Below are positions 17,101 to 21,718 of a stretch of DNA of 27,841 bases, piece after piece. Source of the stretch: a virus. Position 1 is the stretch's first letter, and each line of letters starts with the position of its first letter. Location: positions 1 to 27,841 of the IMG/VR virus record IMGVR_UViG_3300021091_000331, one strand, 5' to 3'. The translations under genes were made by a program, and so were the position numbers. The notes under the pieces are model-generated. The model was not told the origin of the DNA. It was given only the letters and a program-made list of their open reading frames with translations, and did no database searches.

Positions 17101-17359
17101 TACATCTGACAGAAGATTAAAAGATAACATTAAACTTATAGGCGTTTCTCCGTCAGGCATTAACATATATGAATTTACATATGTATGGGATAGCAACACA
17201 AGATTCATAGGTGTCATGGCTCAGGAGTTAATTGGCACTGAATGGGAACACGCAGTTGTTCTCGATGAACACGAGTACTATGCAGTTAACTACTCTATAA
17301 TTGATGTAGATTTCTGTTTAGCAGATGAATATATACAATATGAAAATGACAAGATTTAG
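11138..17359 (+). CDS. Tape-measure protein with two repeat arrays and a C-terminal S74 chaperone domain
   Basis: 2073 residues, the longest gene, directly after the tail chaperone; size and position make it the tape measure (functional counterpart of T4 gp29). Order of parts: a Lys/Asp/Gly-rich segment (35-57); a hydrophobic region (about 140-670) with a strict 59-residue repeat, anchored by A-x-G-A-L-x-F at 204, 263, 322 and 381; nine repeats of 94-105 residues (739-1618), typified by MANLEV, NPGT, LVPGKV, PL-x-x-FG and GLEGLG; a divergent tenth unit; a helical region; a run of nine Gly (1952-1960); and an S74-type domain starting TSDRRLKDNI. Ser1990 and Lys1995 have the spacing of the self-cleavage dyad of endosialidase-type chaperone domains, predicting release of the last 84 residues. 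If mostly helical (0.15 nm per residue), it would span about 300 nm. The hydrophobic part may enter the host membrane during DNA delivery (inference). Confidence 0.88.
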   Translation: MANADAQYIGQQLNKLLGPGAPINAILEKIEKNTGGKGGKDDKGDDKGKEEKKGEKIDAGDIASSAKALAELIKALSEAESIDKSLGSNVAIVINDIVTALDEATKEMDTEKMQATADLMNAILGNAGTFMKDMAAMSVLTPLSMAGAAGFGATVAMTLRILSGVLMNATTNMAAVVELMGVAGGAALFGLAMAAWLFLAPMAALGALVFSVVVFAMLSLFSLLAASAVTNVAAVAELVGIGGSAIMFALGMTIISLLMVPFAKGALVFAIVVAAMILIFGLVAMAVPQLAIATAGIAAIAGTAFRLTLTFILIGFFAKQFAIGALVFALTVGAMLLIFGAVAKLFPAVLTAAEAISIIAGVAFRLGLTFVLIGLFAKTFAIGALTFILAMGVLLLVMGATAALFPEITLAATAINSMTKPILSLTVALLIAGLFPMKVLLGGVVISVAIALLSGAFALAGQVAVWIDFGAQAVQKMVNPTMLIGAAALVAGFFAPQIILGAGALAISIVLLGGAFALAGIPVIAAAIHLGSFTLGKASFPLMIFSAVLAIYSFLDAPRVIAGAAALAGSIILLAGAFAIFGIPLLAALVIIGSIALETAAIPLMVFAGVVAVIGSLPGINMDNIHALADSISVLGLSVASLGFPLIALFVILGGTSLVFASAGIIALTGAVAVFNQVKYDKKTGQLMGDMITSLAYAILEGFAIMGNPISAYLIMYGSIAMATASYAITTLAEAVAKIANLEVTSMVVANPGTDKAQLVLGETRKLKKSDFKDAANNIKLMITTLTGPLMEFGMAASVGSSWFTKGIMQKGLEMMPIMADSIATLAEGVAKMANLEVMTNVVINPGTDKAKLVMGEVRKLDKSDFKEASKNIKLILTSLTDPLMEFGKAVDEGSGWFTAGYIESGLEMMPKLSDSMVVLAEGVAKMANLEVMTNVVINPGTKDAKLVMGDVRKLDKSDFSAAAKNINAILSAITSPLMEFGKAVDEGSSWFSDGYIEMGLDMFGKLSSSMVTLAKGVQQMASLEVIENEVINKGTKDAMIVPGKVIKLNEGHFTASATNIGAILSNITSPLMDFGKALDEGSGWFSDGYIATGVEYFGILTESLTTLATGIQGMANLEVTQNKVINKGTKEAMIVPDKVTKLQESDFKAAATNIGTLLSTLTAPLTNFGIQLEGGTGGGGFFSFFADAISPNYMQIGLEGLGTLSGSLTGLAEGMAKMANMEFITQEIVNKGTPDAKLVPGKVMKVTPQMMEQAALSVGALLAGMTSPLTDFGIALEGGTGGGGGLLDFFADLVSKDYMRIGLEGIGTLSGSLGSLAEGMAKMANMEFIEQTIVGRGTPDAKVVPGKIRQVTEGMMTQAGKNVGALIVSLTEPLTNFGKQLEGGTGGSGSWWDFWSDWVSPDYMRIGLEGLGTLSESLGGLAEGIVKMANLEVVVNKVIDDGKGGTKIVPDYVRKLSWVDFANAGSNVGTILSWIATPLTDFGKAMEEGSSWFSGGYVEKGLEGLGLLSESLGGLAEGVIKMAQMQVITQKVINPGTPKAKVVPDQVITLNEGHFELAAAGIGKILDGLAGPLGDFGRAYAGGGSFFGIVFGDVKSGIEAMGEVAEPIGVLADAIIKMGSGQFVQQEVVKDKKGNPKLVPGKVINFTDMVADAKVNLYDILTFFPGALSEAGHLAHANYEGLTHMMWHLDNTINPTFELLIETTELYSEATAVIMKVRAKYPEVYGLEFAGNSPFIWPVKRYISGAELISKSVGVLKDALWNFHTYINPGLQENVTASLLYYRATDIFQKAKDKNIPMDQLILSFDVSMSILGRTMKRDMNIPALQNLWHFTNQMQRLSNMVTPFERFTKAFTQFAKDMGTFSHNFMVMTPDGINAYKIWTDAVVTVANTDFSLIESKIQAMRDIAASIYKAGDPEIPGADLTQTLGEKLGAIGNTAQNVVSSPTPGSIVGGGGGGGGGDATAIAQAVKSALSNLTVQNLNVTGVMNTSDRRLKDNIKLIGVSPSGINIYEFTYVWDSNTRFIGVMAQELIGTEWEHAVVLDEHEYYAVNYSIIDVDFCLADEYIQYENDKI
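11747..12454 (+). repeat. Exact 59-residue hydrophobic repeats in the tape measure (four clear units)
   Basis: Units begin with A-x-G-A-L-x-F at residues 204, 263, 322 and 381, exactly 59 residues apart. Each holds two long apolar helices joined by a short segment, and a shared motif such as AGVAFRLGLTFVLIG in the middle units. Weaker units with similar spacing extend on both sides, so hydrophobic helices cover roughly residues 140-670. Confidence 0.85.
13352..15991 (+). repeat. Nine tandem 94-105-residue repeats in the tape measure
   Basis: Each unit runs from [MI]A-x-[LM]E[VF] through PGT or KGT, V-x-KL, and PL-x-x-FG to a G-L-E-x-x-x-x-L-x-x-S segment. Units 5-7 carry a longer Gly-rich, aromatic insert (GGTGGGG or GGTGGSG followed by FF or WW). 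Units 2 and 3 are very close at DNA level: 35 identical bases at 13622-13656 and 13904-13938, 282 bases apart, which points to recent duplication. Confidence 0.9.
17105..17356 (+). other. S74 / intramolecular chaperone auto-processing domain within the tape measure
   Basis: Codons from Ser1990 onward read SDRRLKDNI, then INIYEFTYVW, TRFIGVMAQELIG, VVLDEHEYYAVNY. This is the usual order of S74 domains: the SDxRxK dyad, a Y-x-[WF] strand, IG-V-x-AQE, and Y-x-V-[DN]-Y. In fibre proteins this domain trimerises, helps folding, then cuts itself off before the Ser. The last 20 or so residues (DVDFCLADEYIQYENDKI) replace the usual closing helix with an acidic sequence. Confidence 0.85.
17261..17280 (+). 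repeat. 20-base exact direct repeat, copy 1 (in the S74 domain)
   Basis: CTCGATGAACACGAGTACTA, encoding LDEHEY in frame. The same 20 bases occur at 17812-17831, again encoding LDEHEY. Confidence 0.95.
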
Positions 17360-17639
17360 TGACTGGGAGAAAATGAAGTATTCGGCTAATGAAGAGGCGA
17401 ATGCTGACACAAGCGGGGCCAACGCTGAGTTACTTGCTCAGATTGCTGACCTCACTAACCAACGTAAAGCTCACATAAAGAACAAGCAAGACTTTGAAGC
17501 TCAAATCTTAGAAATCGACATTAAGTTACTTAAACTTGAGGTAGATAAAAACAACTTAAAAGAGAAGCGCAAGCAATTAGCAGGTGCTTCTGAAATCGCA
17601 AAGCAGAAAAGAACTGAAGGAAAGAATTATGAGCATTAA
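17340..17639 (+). CDS. Small coiled-coil protein, unknown
   Basis: 99 residues from ATG 17340, overlapping the tape-measure end by 20 bases. ATG 17325 (further in) and ATG 17346 are also in frame. ATATATACA just upstream (17330-17338) loosely resembles the late motif but lacks the G. The body is one long charged helix (LLAQIADLTNQRKAHIKN onward, Leu/Ile at heptad spacing), so it probably forms a coiled coil. No family is recognised. It may be a tail or scaffold accessory because it lies between the tape measure and a terminator. Its stop overlaps the next ATG. Confidence 0.8.
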   Translation: MKMTRFSDWEKMKYSANEEANADTSGANAELLAQIADLTNQRKAHIKNKQDFEAQILEIDIKLLKLEVDKNNLKEKRKQLAGASEIAKQKRTEGKNYEH

Positions 17640-17832
17640 GAAAAAGACTCCTAAATTCGATAAATTCGAAAAAGGGATGACAAGTGACTACACGCCTCCT
17701 AAATACGTAGTACAACCACCTGTTAACGACAAGGGTTGGGAAATGTTTTCAGCGGCTTTTAATAAACAAAAAGGATACTTTACACCTGGAATAAAGAGTT
17801 CTAACAAAGAACTCGATGAACACGAGTACTAA
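17629..17832 (+). CDS. Small basic protein ending in LDEHEY, unknown
   Basis: 67 residues from ATG 17629. The frame is open upstream, but this ATG overlaps the upstream stop region (ATGAGCATTAA), matching the coupling used elsewhere. The N-terminus is Lys-rich (MSIKKKTPKFDKFEKGM), the middle is Pro-rich (YTPPKYVVQPPVND), and it ends LDEHEY. The last 20 bases of coding sequence are identical to a part of the S74 domain 551 bases upstream, in the same reading frame. No family is recognised. Confidence 0.75.
   Translation: MSIKKKTPKFDKFEKGMTSDYTPPKYVVQPPVNDKGWEMFSAAFNKQKGYFTPGIKSSNKELDEHEY
17812..17831 (+). repeat. 20-base exact direct repeat, copy 2 (end of small gene)
   Basis: Same 20 bases as 17261-17280, here forming the final codons of the 17629 gene before TAA. 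Confidence 0.95.
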
Positions 17833-17865
17833 AGCAAATAGAAGACATTAGAAGAATCTTAACGA

Positions 17866-17901
17866 GAGGTATGGGTATTAACTCATACCTCATTCTTTTT
17901 T
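17866..17901 (+). terminator. Rho-independent terminator
   Basis: GAGGTATG pairs with CATACCTC, with GGT/ACT extending the stem (one G-T wobble) to an ATTA loop. ATTC and six T follow. It ends the tape-measure transcript before the non-structural genes. Confidence 0.88.
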
Positions 17902-17920
17902 GTAACAGATGTCATCTACT

Positions 17921-17930
17921 TTATATATTG
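17921..17930 (+). promoter_or_regulatory. Possible promoter, TTATATATTG variant
   Basis: TTATATATTG lies between the terminator and the ATG at 17984 (53 bases away). It shares the TATATA core with the late octamer but lacks the leading G. It may belong to a different promoter class. Confidence 0.3.
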
Positions 17931-17983
17931 TACCGAGAACTAAATTCAATATCTTAATATAAATACTATAACACGAGAAACAC

Positions 17984-18271
17984 ATGAACGATAAAGACAA
18001 AACAAATTACTTGCGACAAAAGCTTGTCAGCTTCAGAGCTAACCCCGGCGAGGATGAGTCTGGTCCTAAAGAGCCAAGCACGAATGAAAATAAACCAGAA
18101 AAGAAAATACCGCAGCTTAGCAAAATCTTTCAGTTAGTTTTCATGTACCTTGCTTTCTATGGAGCACAATACATTATTTTAAGTAAGTATGTCAACCCAG
18201 AATTAACACTTAACTTCTTTGAAGCAGGTATAATATATTTATGTATAACATCCCTATTTAGAAAAGCGTGA
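17984..18271 (+). CDS. Two-helix membrane protein, holin-like topology
   Basis: 95 residues. The first 45 are charged and likely cytoplasmic (rich in Lys, Glu, Pro). Two apolar segments follow at about 48-66 and 76-92, with a short loop between, ending LFRKA. The topology fits a small class II-type holin, but many Bacteroidetes phages and cells have small two-helix proteins of unknown role, and no endolysin is visible nearby. The stop overlaps the following GTG start by four bases (GTGA), so it is probably coupled to the kinase gene. Function is not established. Confidence 0.8.
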   Translation: MNDKDKTNYLRQKLVSFRANPGEDESGPKEPSTNENKPEKKIPQLSKIFQLVFMYLAFYGAQYIILSKYVNPELTLNFFEAGIIYLCITSLFRKA

Positions 18272-18840
18272 AAAAAAGAATCATACTGATTGGAAAGTCA
18301 GCAGCCGGTAAAGATCACGCAAGAAAGATATGCGAGCAGTGGTTTGGTATGCCTTATCAAGTATCTTACACAACAAGACCACCAAGAGATGAAGAGACCG
18401 ATGGGTCTGACTATTACTTTTTGAGTAAGAGTGAGTTTAATGATATGATAAAGAAAGGTTTGTGGTTTGAGTACGTTGTGTTTAATGACTGGTACTATGG
18501 AACCACACACGAGCAATTTCACACACTTAACTCAGTGTTCATTATGACACCCGTGGGTTTATCACATTTATCAGAACAAGACAGGCGTGATTCACTTGTC
18601 ATATACTTTGATATACCGCTCGAGTACAGAAAGAATCGCATGTATGAAAGAGGCGGAAACGCTGATAGCGTAGACAGAAGAATTGAAGCTGATGAAGTAG
18701 ACTTTAAGTTTTTTGAAAACTACGATATATCAATATCCAATCCATTCTATAAGATTGGAGATCTTTATGAAGCCATTACTGAATGGATGGACCTGCCTAA
18801 CACAAACGAACTGTTGTTGAAAAATGTAAGCAAAATTTAA
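18268..18840 (+). CDS. Guanylate kinase-like nucleotide kinase
   Basis: 190 residues from GTG 18268, which overlaps the upstream stop. The P-loop GKSAAGKD is at 9-16, with Asp16 where the usual Walker A has Ser/Thr. The guanylate kinase substrate region is clear: YTTRPPRDEE (34-43) followed by GSDYYFLS (46-53), then FEYVVFNDWYYGT. The lid region has RKNRMYERGG (121-130). Guanylate kinase phosphorylates GMP/dGMP to the diphosphate and would supply nucleotides for phage replication. The protein is about the usual size (about 200). The Walker A change also occurs in some deoxynucleoside monophosphate kinases, so the exact substrate is uncertain. Confidence 0.85.
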   Translation: MKKRIILIGKSAAGKDHARKICEQWFGMPYQVSYTTRPPRDEETDGSDYYFLSKSEFNDMIKKGLWFEYVVFNDWYYGTTHEQFHTLNSVFIMTPVGLSHLSEQDRRDSLVIYFDIPLEYRKNRMYERGGNADSVDRRIEADEVDFKFFENYDISISNPFYKIGDLYEAITEWMDLPNTNELLLKNVSKI

Positions 18841-18857
18841 GAACTATTTACAAAACC

Positions 18858-18865
18858 GTTATATA
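18858..18865 (+). promoter_or_regulatory. Possible promoter, GTTATATA variant
   Basis: GTTATATA in the 49-base gap after the kinase gene, 24 bases before ATG 18890. One base differs from the late octamer (T for A at position 2). The spacing matches the late promoters. Confidence 0.4.
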
Positions 18866-18889
18866 AACAATAAATCATTAACTTCAATC

Positions 18890-19174
18890 ATGAAAAACTA
18901 CACAGTAACCCCAGAGTTTAAGACGCGAGCAACAGCTCTTTTGAACACTAAGAAATTTTCCGCAGTGTTCCCTTACATGAACCTAATCAACCGTGACGGT
19001 TTTAACTACAGCGAACAAGAACTAAATTCAATCGTCCAGTTCGTCGGGGAGTTTCCTTACAATGAAGTAGCTGAATTTTTCCAAATTCTACCTACGCAAA
19101 TTAAAGAATCAGCAAAGGAAGAAATAACACAAGAATCAGCTGAGCCGGTAGCAGAAGAATCTGAGACAAAATAG
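18890..19174 (+). CDS. Small acidic-tailed protein, unknown
   Basis: 94 residues. It begins MKNYTVTPEFKTRATALLN and has a compact, mixed helical core with NRDGFNYSEQELNSIVQF (about 34-51). It ends in an acidic, Glu/Ser-rich tail (from about residue 72) that looks disordered. There is no membrane helix and no recognised motif. The next gene starts six bases after its stop, so the two are probably cotranscribed, which hints at a nucleotide-metabolism or host-takeover role but proves nothing. Confidence 0.8.
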   Translation: MKNYTVTPEFKTRATALLNTKKFSAVFPYMNLINRDGFNYSEQELNSIVQFVGEFPYNEVAEFFQILPTQIKESAKEEITQESAEPVAEESETK

Positions 19175-19179
19175 TCTGA

Positions 19180-19650
19180 ATGACCCCCCGAATAGTTCAA
19201 AAGGTAGACACGTTTGTAAATATACTTGAACAGATATCCAAGCTGTCTACGTCTTCTCGTCTCAAAGTTGGCGCAATATCGGTTCACCGAAAGTTTCAGA
19301 AGATAGCATCTTTTGGCTACAACGGAAGCTTTCCTGATGCGCCTATTAATTCCACTACAGGTACTGAGGAAGAATCACTTGATCCTGGTTTATCAGGGTT
19401 CATTCACGCAGAGGTGAACATGATAGCTAAATTTCGTGAGAGTGATCCTGAAAACTACATTGTTTTACTTAGTCACTCACCGTGTAGTGTATGTACAAAA
19501 GTCCTAGTAAATGCTGGGTTCAAGTACATATACTGGATCGAAGAATACCGCGAAACTAAACACCTACAAATACTTGACAATTACGGCATTATGTACGGTG
19601 ACATAAAATCTCTCTACCAAGATTATTACACAACAATAAACCGTCGCTAA
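19180..19650 (+). CDS. Deoxycytidylate deaminase-like protein (CDA fold)
   Basis: 156 residues. The zinc-binding and catalytic signature is complete: HAE at 76-78 (His76 ligand, Glu78 proton shuttle) and PCSVC at 101-105 (Cys102 and Cys105 ligands), 26 residues apart. The N-terminal SSRLKVGAISV strand and the NGS(F) segment at 48-51 fit the dCMP deaminase family. The enzyme converts dCMP to dUMP, feeding thymidylate synthesis for phage DNA. T4 carries an equivalent (cd, 193 residues), and this one is shorter. It sits with the guanylate kinase gene, forming a small nucleotide-metabolism group. Confidence 0.9.
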   Translation: MTPRIVQKVDTFVNILEQISKLSTSSRLKVGAISVHRKFQKIASFGYNGSFPDAPINSTTGTEEESLDPGLSGFIHAEVNMIAKFRESDPENYIVLLSHSPCSVCTKVLVNAGFKYIYWIEEYRETKHLQILDNYGIMYGDIKSLYQDYYTTINRR

Positions 19651-19705
19651 GTTGTTAATAACTTATTAGAAAAATGGTTTACTATATGAAAATTTTTAGT
19701 TATTT

Positions 19706-19718
19706 TTATACTGTAAAC
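19706..19718 (+). promoter_or_regulatory. Possible promoter element upstream of the sigma gene
   Basis: TTATACTGTAAAC in the 80-base gap between the deaminase and sigma genes. It resembles TTATATAAACA at 18859 but is not the GATATATA octamer. The whole gap is strongly AT-rich. The assignment is weak. Confidence 0.25.
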
Positions 19719-19730
19719 AAAAAATAATAT

Positions 19731-20342
19731 ATGCACGAAAAACAAACACTTCAAAGAATAGGTCTTAACTTTTTTGAAACTCGCACAGAAAAGGACTTCA
19801 CCGCTGTTTACTACAGAATGAAACCTGGTATCAGTATGTACTTGCGAGAAATGCTACCAAACATGGACGATCGTGAAGAAGTTATCGCGACTACATTTGC
19901 CAAAGTCTGGGGCAAAATTCACCAATACGACCCTTATTGGAATTTTTCTACTTGGGTTTACCGAATCGCCCGCAACGAAGCTTTGCTATTCTTCCGCAGT
20001 AAAAAGAAAACATATTCATACGATGCAATGAAAGAGATGGGTATCAACGTTGAAGCCAAAGTGGGCTATGATATACCTGATTTTGCTGAAGATGAATTTG
20101 TAAATACTACTGAAAGATTACACGACATCGTTCTTGAAGAAATCAATAACTTACCAGACATGTACAAAGAAGTTCTTACTCTTCGTGAGGTTGAGAAAAA
20201 GAAATACGATGAAATCGCTGAAGATCTTGGCTGGAAAGTAAATACAGTAAGAACGCGCATACATAAAGCTCGCAGGTTAATCAGGGCTGAAATTGTCAAA
20301 AGAGATCCAGCGTTACTAAAAAAATACCAAGAAGCATTATGA
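19731..20342 (+). CDS. ECF-type RNA polymerase sigma factor
   Basis: 203 residues. Region 2 spans about 20-92, with DDREEVIATTFAKVWGKI and the NFSTWVYRIARNEALLFFR stretch that melts and reads the -10 DNA. Region 4 spans about 133-188 with the helix-turn-helix KYDEIAEDLGWKVNTVRTRI and a closing KARRLI. This two-domain layout is the ECF (sigma-E-like) class. It would redirect host RNA polymerase to phage promoters. It is the only sigma factor in the window, and GATATATA is the only shared promoter-like motif, so I infer that one reads the other, as T4 gp55 reads TATAAATA. The membrane gene after it overlaps by ATGA. No GATATATA copy precedes this gene, so it is probably expressed earlier than the genes it controls. 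Confidence 0.93.
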   Translation: MHEKQTLQRIGLNFFETRTEKDFTAVYYRMKPGISMYLREMLPNMDDREEVIATTFAKVWGKIHQYDPYWNFSTWVYRIARNEALLFFRSKKKTYSYDAMKEMGINVEAKVGYDIPDFAEDEFVNTTERLHDIVLEEINNLPDMYKEVLTLREVEKKKYDEIAEDLGWKVNTVRTRIHKARRLIRAEIVKRDPALLKKYQEAL

Positions 20343-20818
20343 TTACATGGTTAAAAAATTTCTTTAAGGCTAGAGGTCTTCGTCTATTGTGGATAGACTT
20401 AAGTAATTGGAGATACGTAATGAAAACTATCAGAAAACACAAAAAAACCTCTGATTGGGAATCGTTTAATCTGAGAGCTGATTGGGTTGGGCGCATATAC
20501 ACGGTACTTAATCCTCAGTCCCCAACAGACGACGGGGACACGATTGAGATACTCAAAATTAAGTACGCTGATAGACTTAAACCAATGAACCTTTACATTG
20601 ATAAAATTGGCTTAGGTTACTCAGTATCACCTGCCTACGAACAAGTAAATGATACTAATTCTTTTTTGATAGTTTATGTGCCAATCTTTAGTTACTTAAC
20701 AGTTTGGAAAGTTTTTATCTGGTTAATTTTCGTATTAACATTTTTCTTAACTAAGTTAGATACATGGACATTCAGTGCAATTACCTATCTATGGGATCTT
20801 TTAATGAAACTCTTCTAA
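20339..20818 (+). CDS. Membrane protein coupled to the sigma gene, unknown
   Basis: 159 residues, start overlapping the sigma stop by four bases (ATGA). The basic N-terminal region (MITWLKNFFKARGLRLLW) is followed by a soluble stretch with a region ILKIKYADRLKPMNLYIDKIG. A strong apolar helix (about 119-138) and a weaker one (about 145-157) lie at the C-terminus. ECF sigma genes in bacteria are often followed by a membrane anti-sigma factor, and the order and coupling fit that idea. However, the zinc-binding H-x3-C-x2-C motif of common anti-sigmas is absent and the topology is unusual. It is best left as an unknown membrane protein. Confidence 0.82.
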   Translation: MITWLKNFFKARGLRLLWIDLSNWRYVMKTIRKHKKTSDWESFNLRADWVGRIYTVLNPQSPTDDGDTIEILKIKYADRLKPMNLYIDKIGLGYSVSPAYEQVNDTNSFLIVYVPIFSYLTVWKVFIWLIFVLTFFLTKLDTWTFSAITYLWDLLMKLF

Positions 20819-20829
20819 TAAATAAACAA

Positions 20830-20837
20830 GATATATA
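20830..20837 (+). promoter_or_regulatory. Putative late promoter, GATATATA
   Basis: Exact octamer GATATATA followed by CAA. It lies only two bases before ATG 20840 but 20 bases before the second in-frame ATG at 20858, and the latter distance matches the other late genes. It would drive the block from 20840 to 25090. Confidence 0.62.
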
Positions 20838-20839
20838 CA

Positions 20840-21421
20840 ATGGACAAATCAAAAATTATGGAAACACAAGAACAACAAATTAATGCAAAAATCGTTTCTA
20901 AAAAAGAAGAAATAGAAGTTAGAAACGTCATGCGAGCCGATATGGTTAAGAAACTTAGCGAAAAAATCGAAGCAAAGGAAAAAGAAATTGAAAACAAGAA
21001 GTACATTATAGAAGGCGGTACTAAAACAGCATCTTCTATATTAAATTTCTTGAAGGAAGATGCTAGTTGGAAATTTAGCGAGGCACTCGGTGTGATTGAG
21101 GCAACTCGCCAAATAGAAGACGCGCAAAAGGATATTCTTAAGAATAAGACTAAAGAATTACTTATACCCGCTCTTGCTGTTGAAGCTGTTTACTACTTCT
21201 TAACCAAAGTTGAAGGTAAAGGCTTAACGAACGCAACTTCGTTTGTAAATGACCTTCTTAAGCCAGTGACTGACGCTCTTAGCCGTTCAAAAAATGATCG
21301 TGCTGAGATTGATCAATTGGTTAGAGATCGTGGTACTCTTGAGTCTGCTATTGACAGCGGGATAGATATCGAGAACGAAGATAGTGTGTTGAAAGAAATA
21401 CAAGAAGAATTAACGAAATAA
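20840..21421 (+). CDS. Coiled-coil protein, unknown
   Basis: 193 residues from ATG 20840. If the GATATATA at 20830 is the promoter -10 region, the message would begin near or after this ATG and translation would start at ATG 20858 (METQEQQ), giving 187 residues. Residues 10-58 form a charged coiled coil (KKEEIEVRN...KLSEKIEAKEKEIENK). A moderately apolar middle follows (LLIPALAVEAVYYFL at about 107-121), then a second charged helix. The region at 107-121 is too short and too polar around its edges to be a confident membrane helix. No family is recognised. It lies upstream of two membrane-protein genes and may work with them. Confidence 0.82.
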   Translation: MDKSKIMETQEQQINAKIVSKKEEIEVRNVMRADMVKKLSEKIEAKEKEIENKKYIIEGGTKTASSILNFLKEDASWKFSEALGVIEATRQIEDAQKDILKNKTKELLIPALAVEAVYYFLTKVEGKGLTNATSFVNDLLKPVTDALSRSKNDRAEIDQLVRDRGTLESAIDSGIDIENEDSVLKEIQEELTK

Positions 21422-21427
21422 CTATCG

Positions 21428-21718
21428 ATGAAAAAGATTAATGAATTTGTAAGTACGCATGGTACTAAAGTACTTTTAGTAGTAGTCATATTGATATTCT
21501 TCAATACCTGCGGAAACCCAAATAAGTCTGTGAATAAAAGACTTGACACCCTTTCACAAAAAATCGACAGTCTTGAGCAGATAACAGTGACAAGAAAAGA
21601 TTTACAGATTGAAGGCCTGAAAGTTGAGAAGCGAATGATTCAATCAACCGACAGAAAAATTCTTGATGTGCAGCGTCAATCTGCCATCGATGAAGAATTA
21701 AAGAAACTAGAAAAGTAA
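21428..21718 (+). CDS. Membrane-anchored coiled-coil protein, spanin-like
   Basis: 96 residues. A short charged N-terminus is followed by one apolar segment at about 14-27 (KVLLVVVILIFF), then NTC with Cys28, then a long periplasm-side coiled coil (34-96) with Leu/Ile heptads. This resembles the layout of an inner-membrane spanin. The Cys after the apolar stretch also raises a lipoprotein possibility, but FNTC is not a good lipobox (the -3 position is poor). The stop shares a base with the next ATG (TAATG). Function is inferred only from layout. Confidence 0.78.
   Translation: MKKINEFVSTHGTKVLLVVVILIFFNTCGNPNKSVNKRLDTLSQKIDSLEQITVTRKDLQIEGLKVEKRMIQSTDRKILDVQRQSAIDEELKKLEK

Noticed and set aside
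19651-19675. AAGTT...AACTT inverted repeat after the deaminase gene as a terminator
   Set aside because: Five pairs, no G/C support and no T-run.
21428-21718. Lipoprotein call for the 96-residue protein based on Cys28
   Set aside because: The residues before the Cys (FNT) do not fit a lipobox, and the apolar stretch is better read as a membrane anchor, so this is kept only as a possibility.
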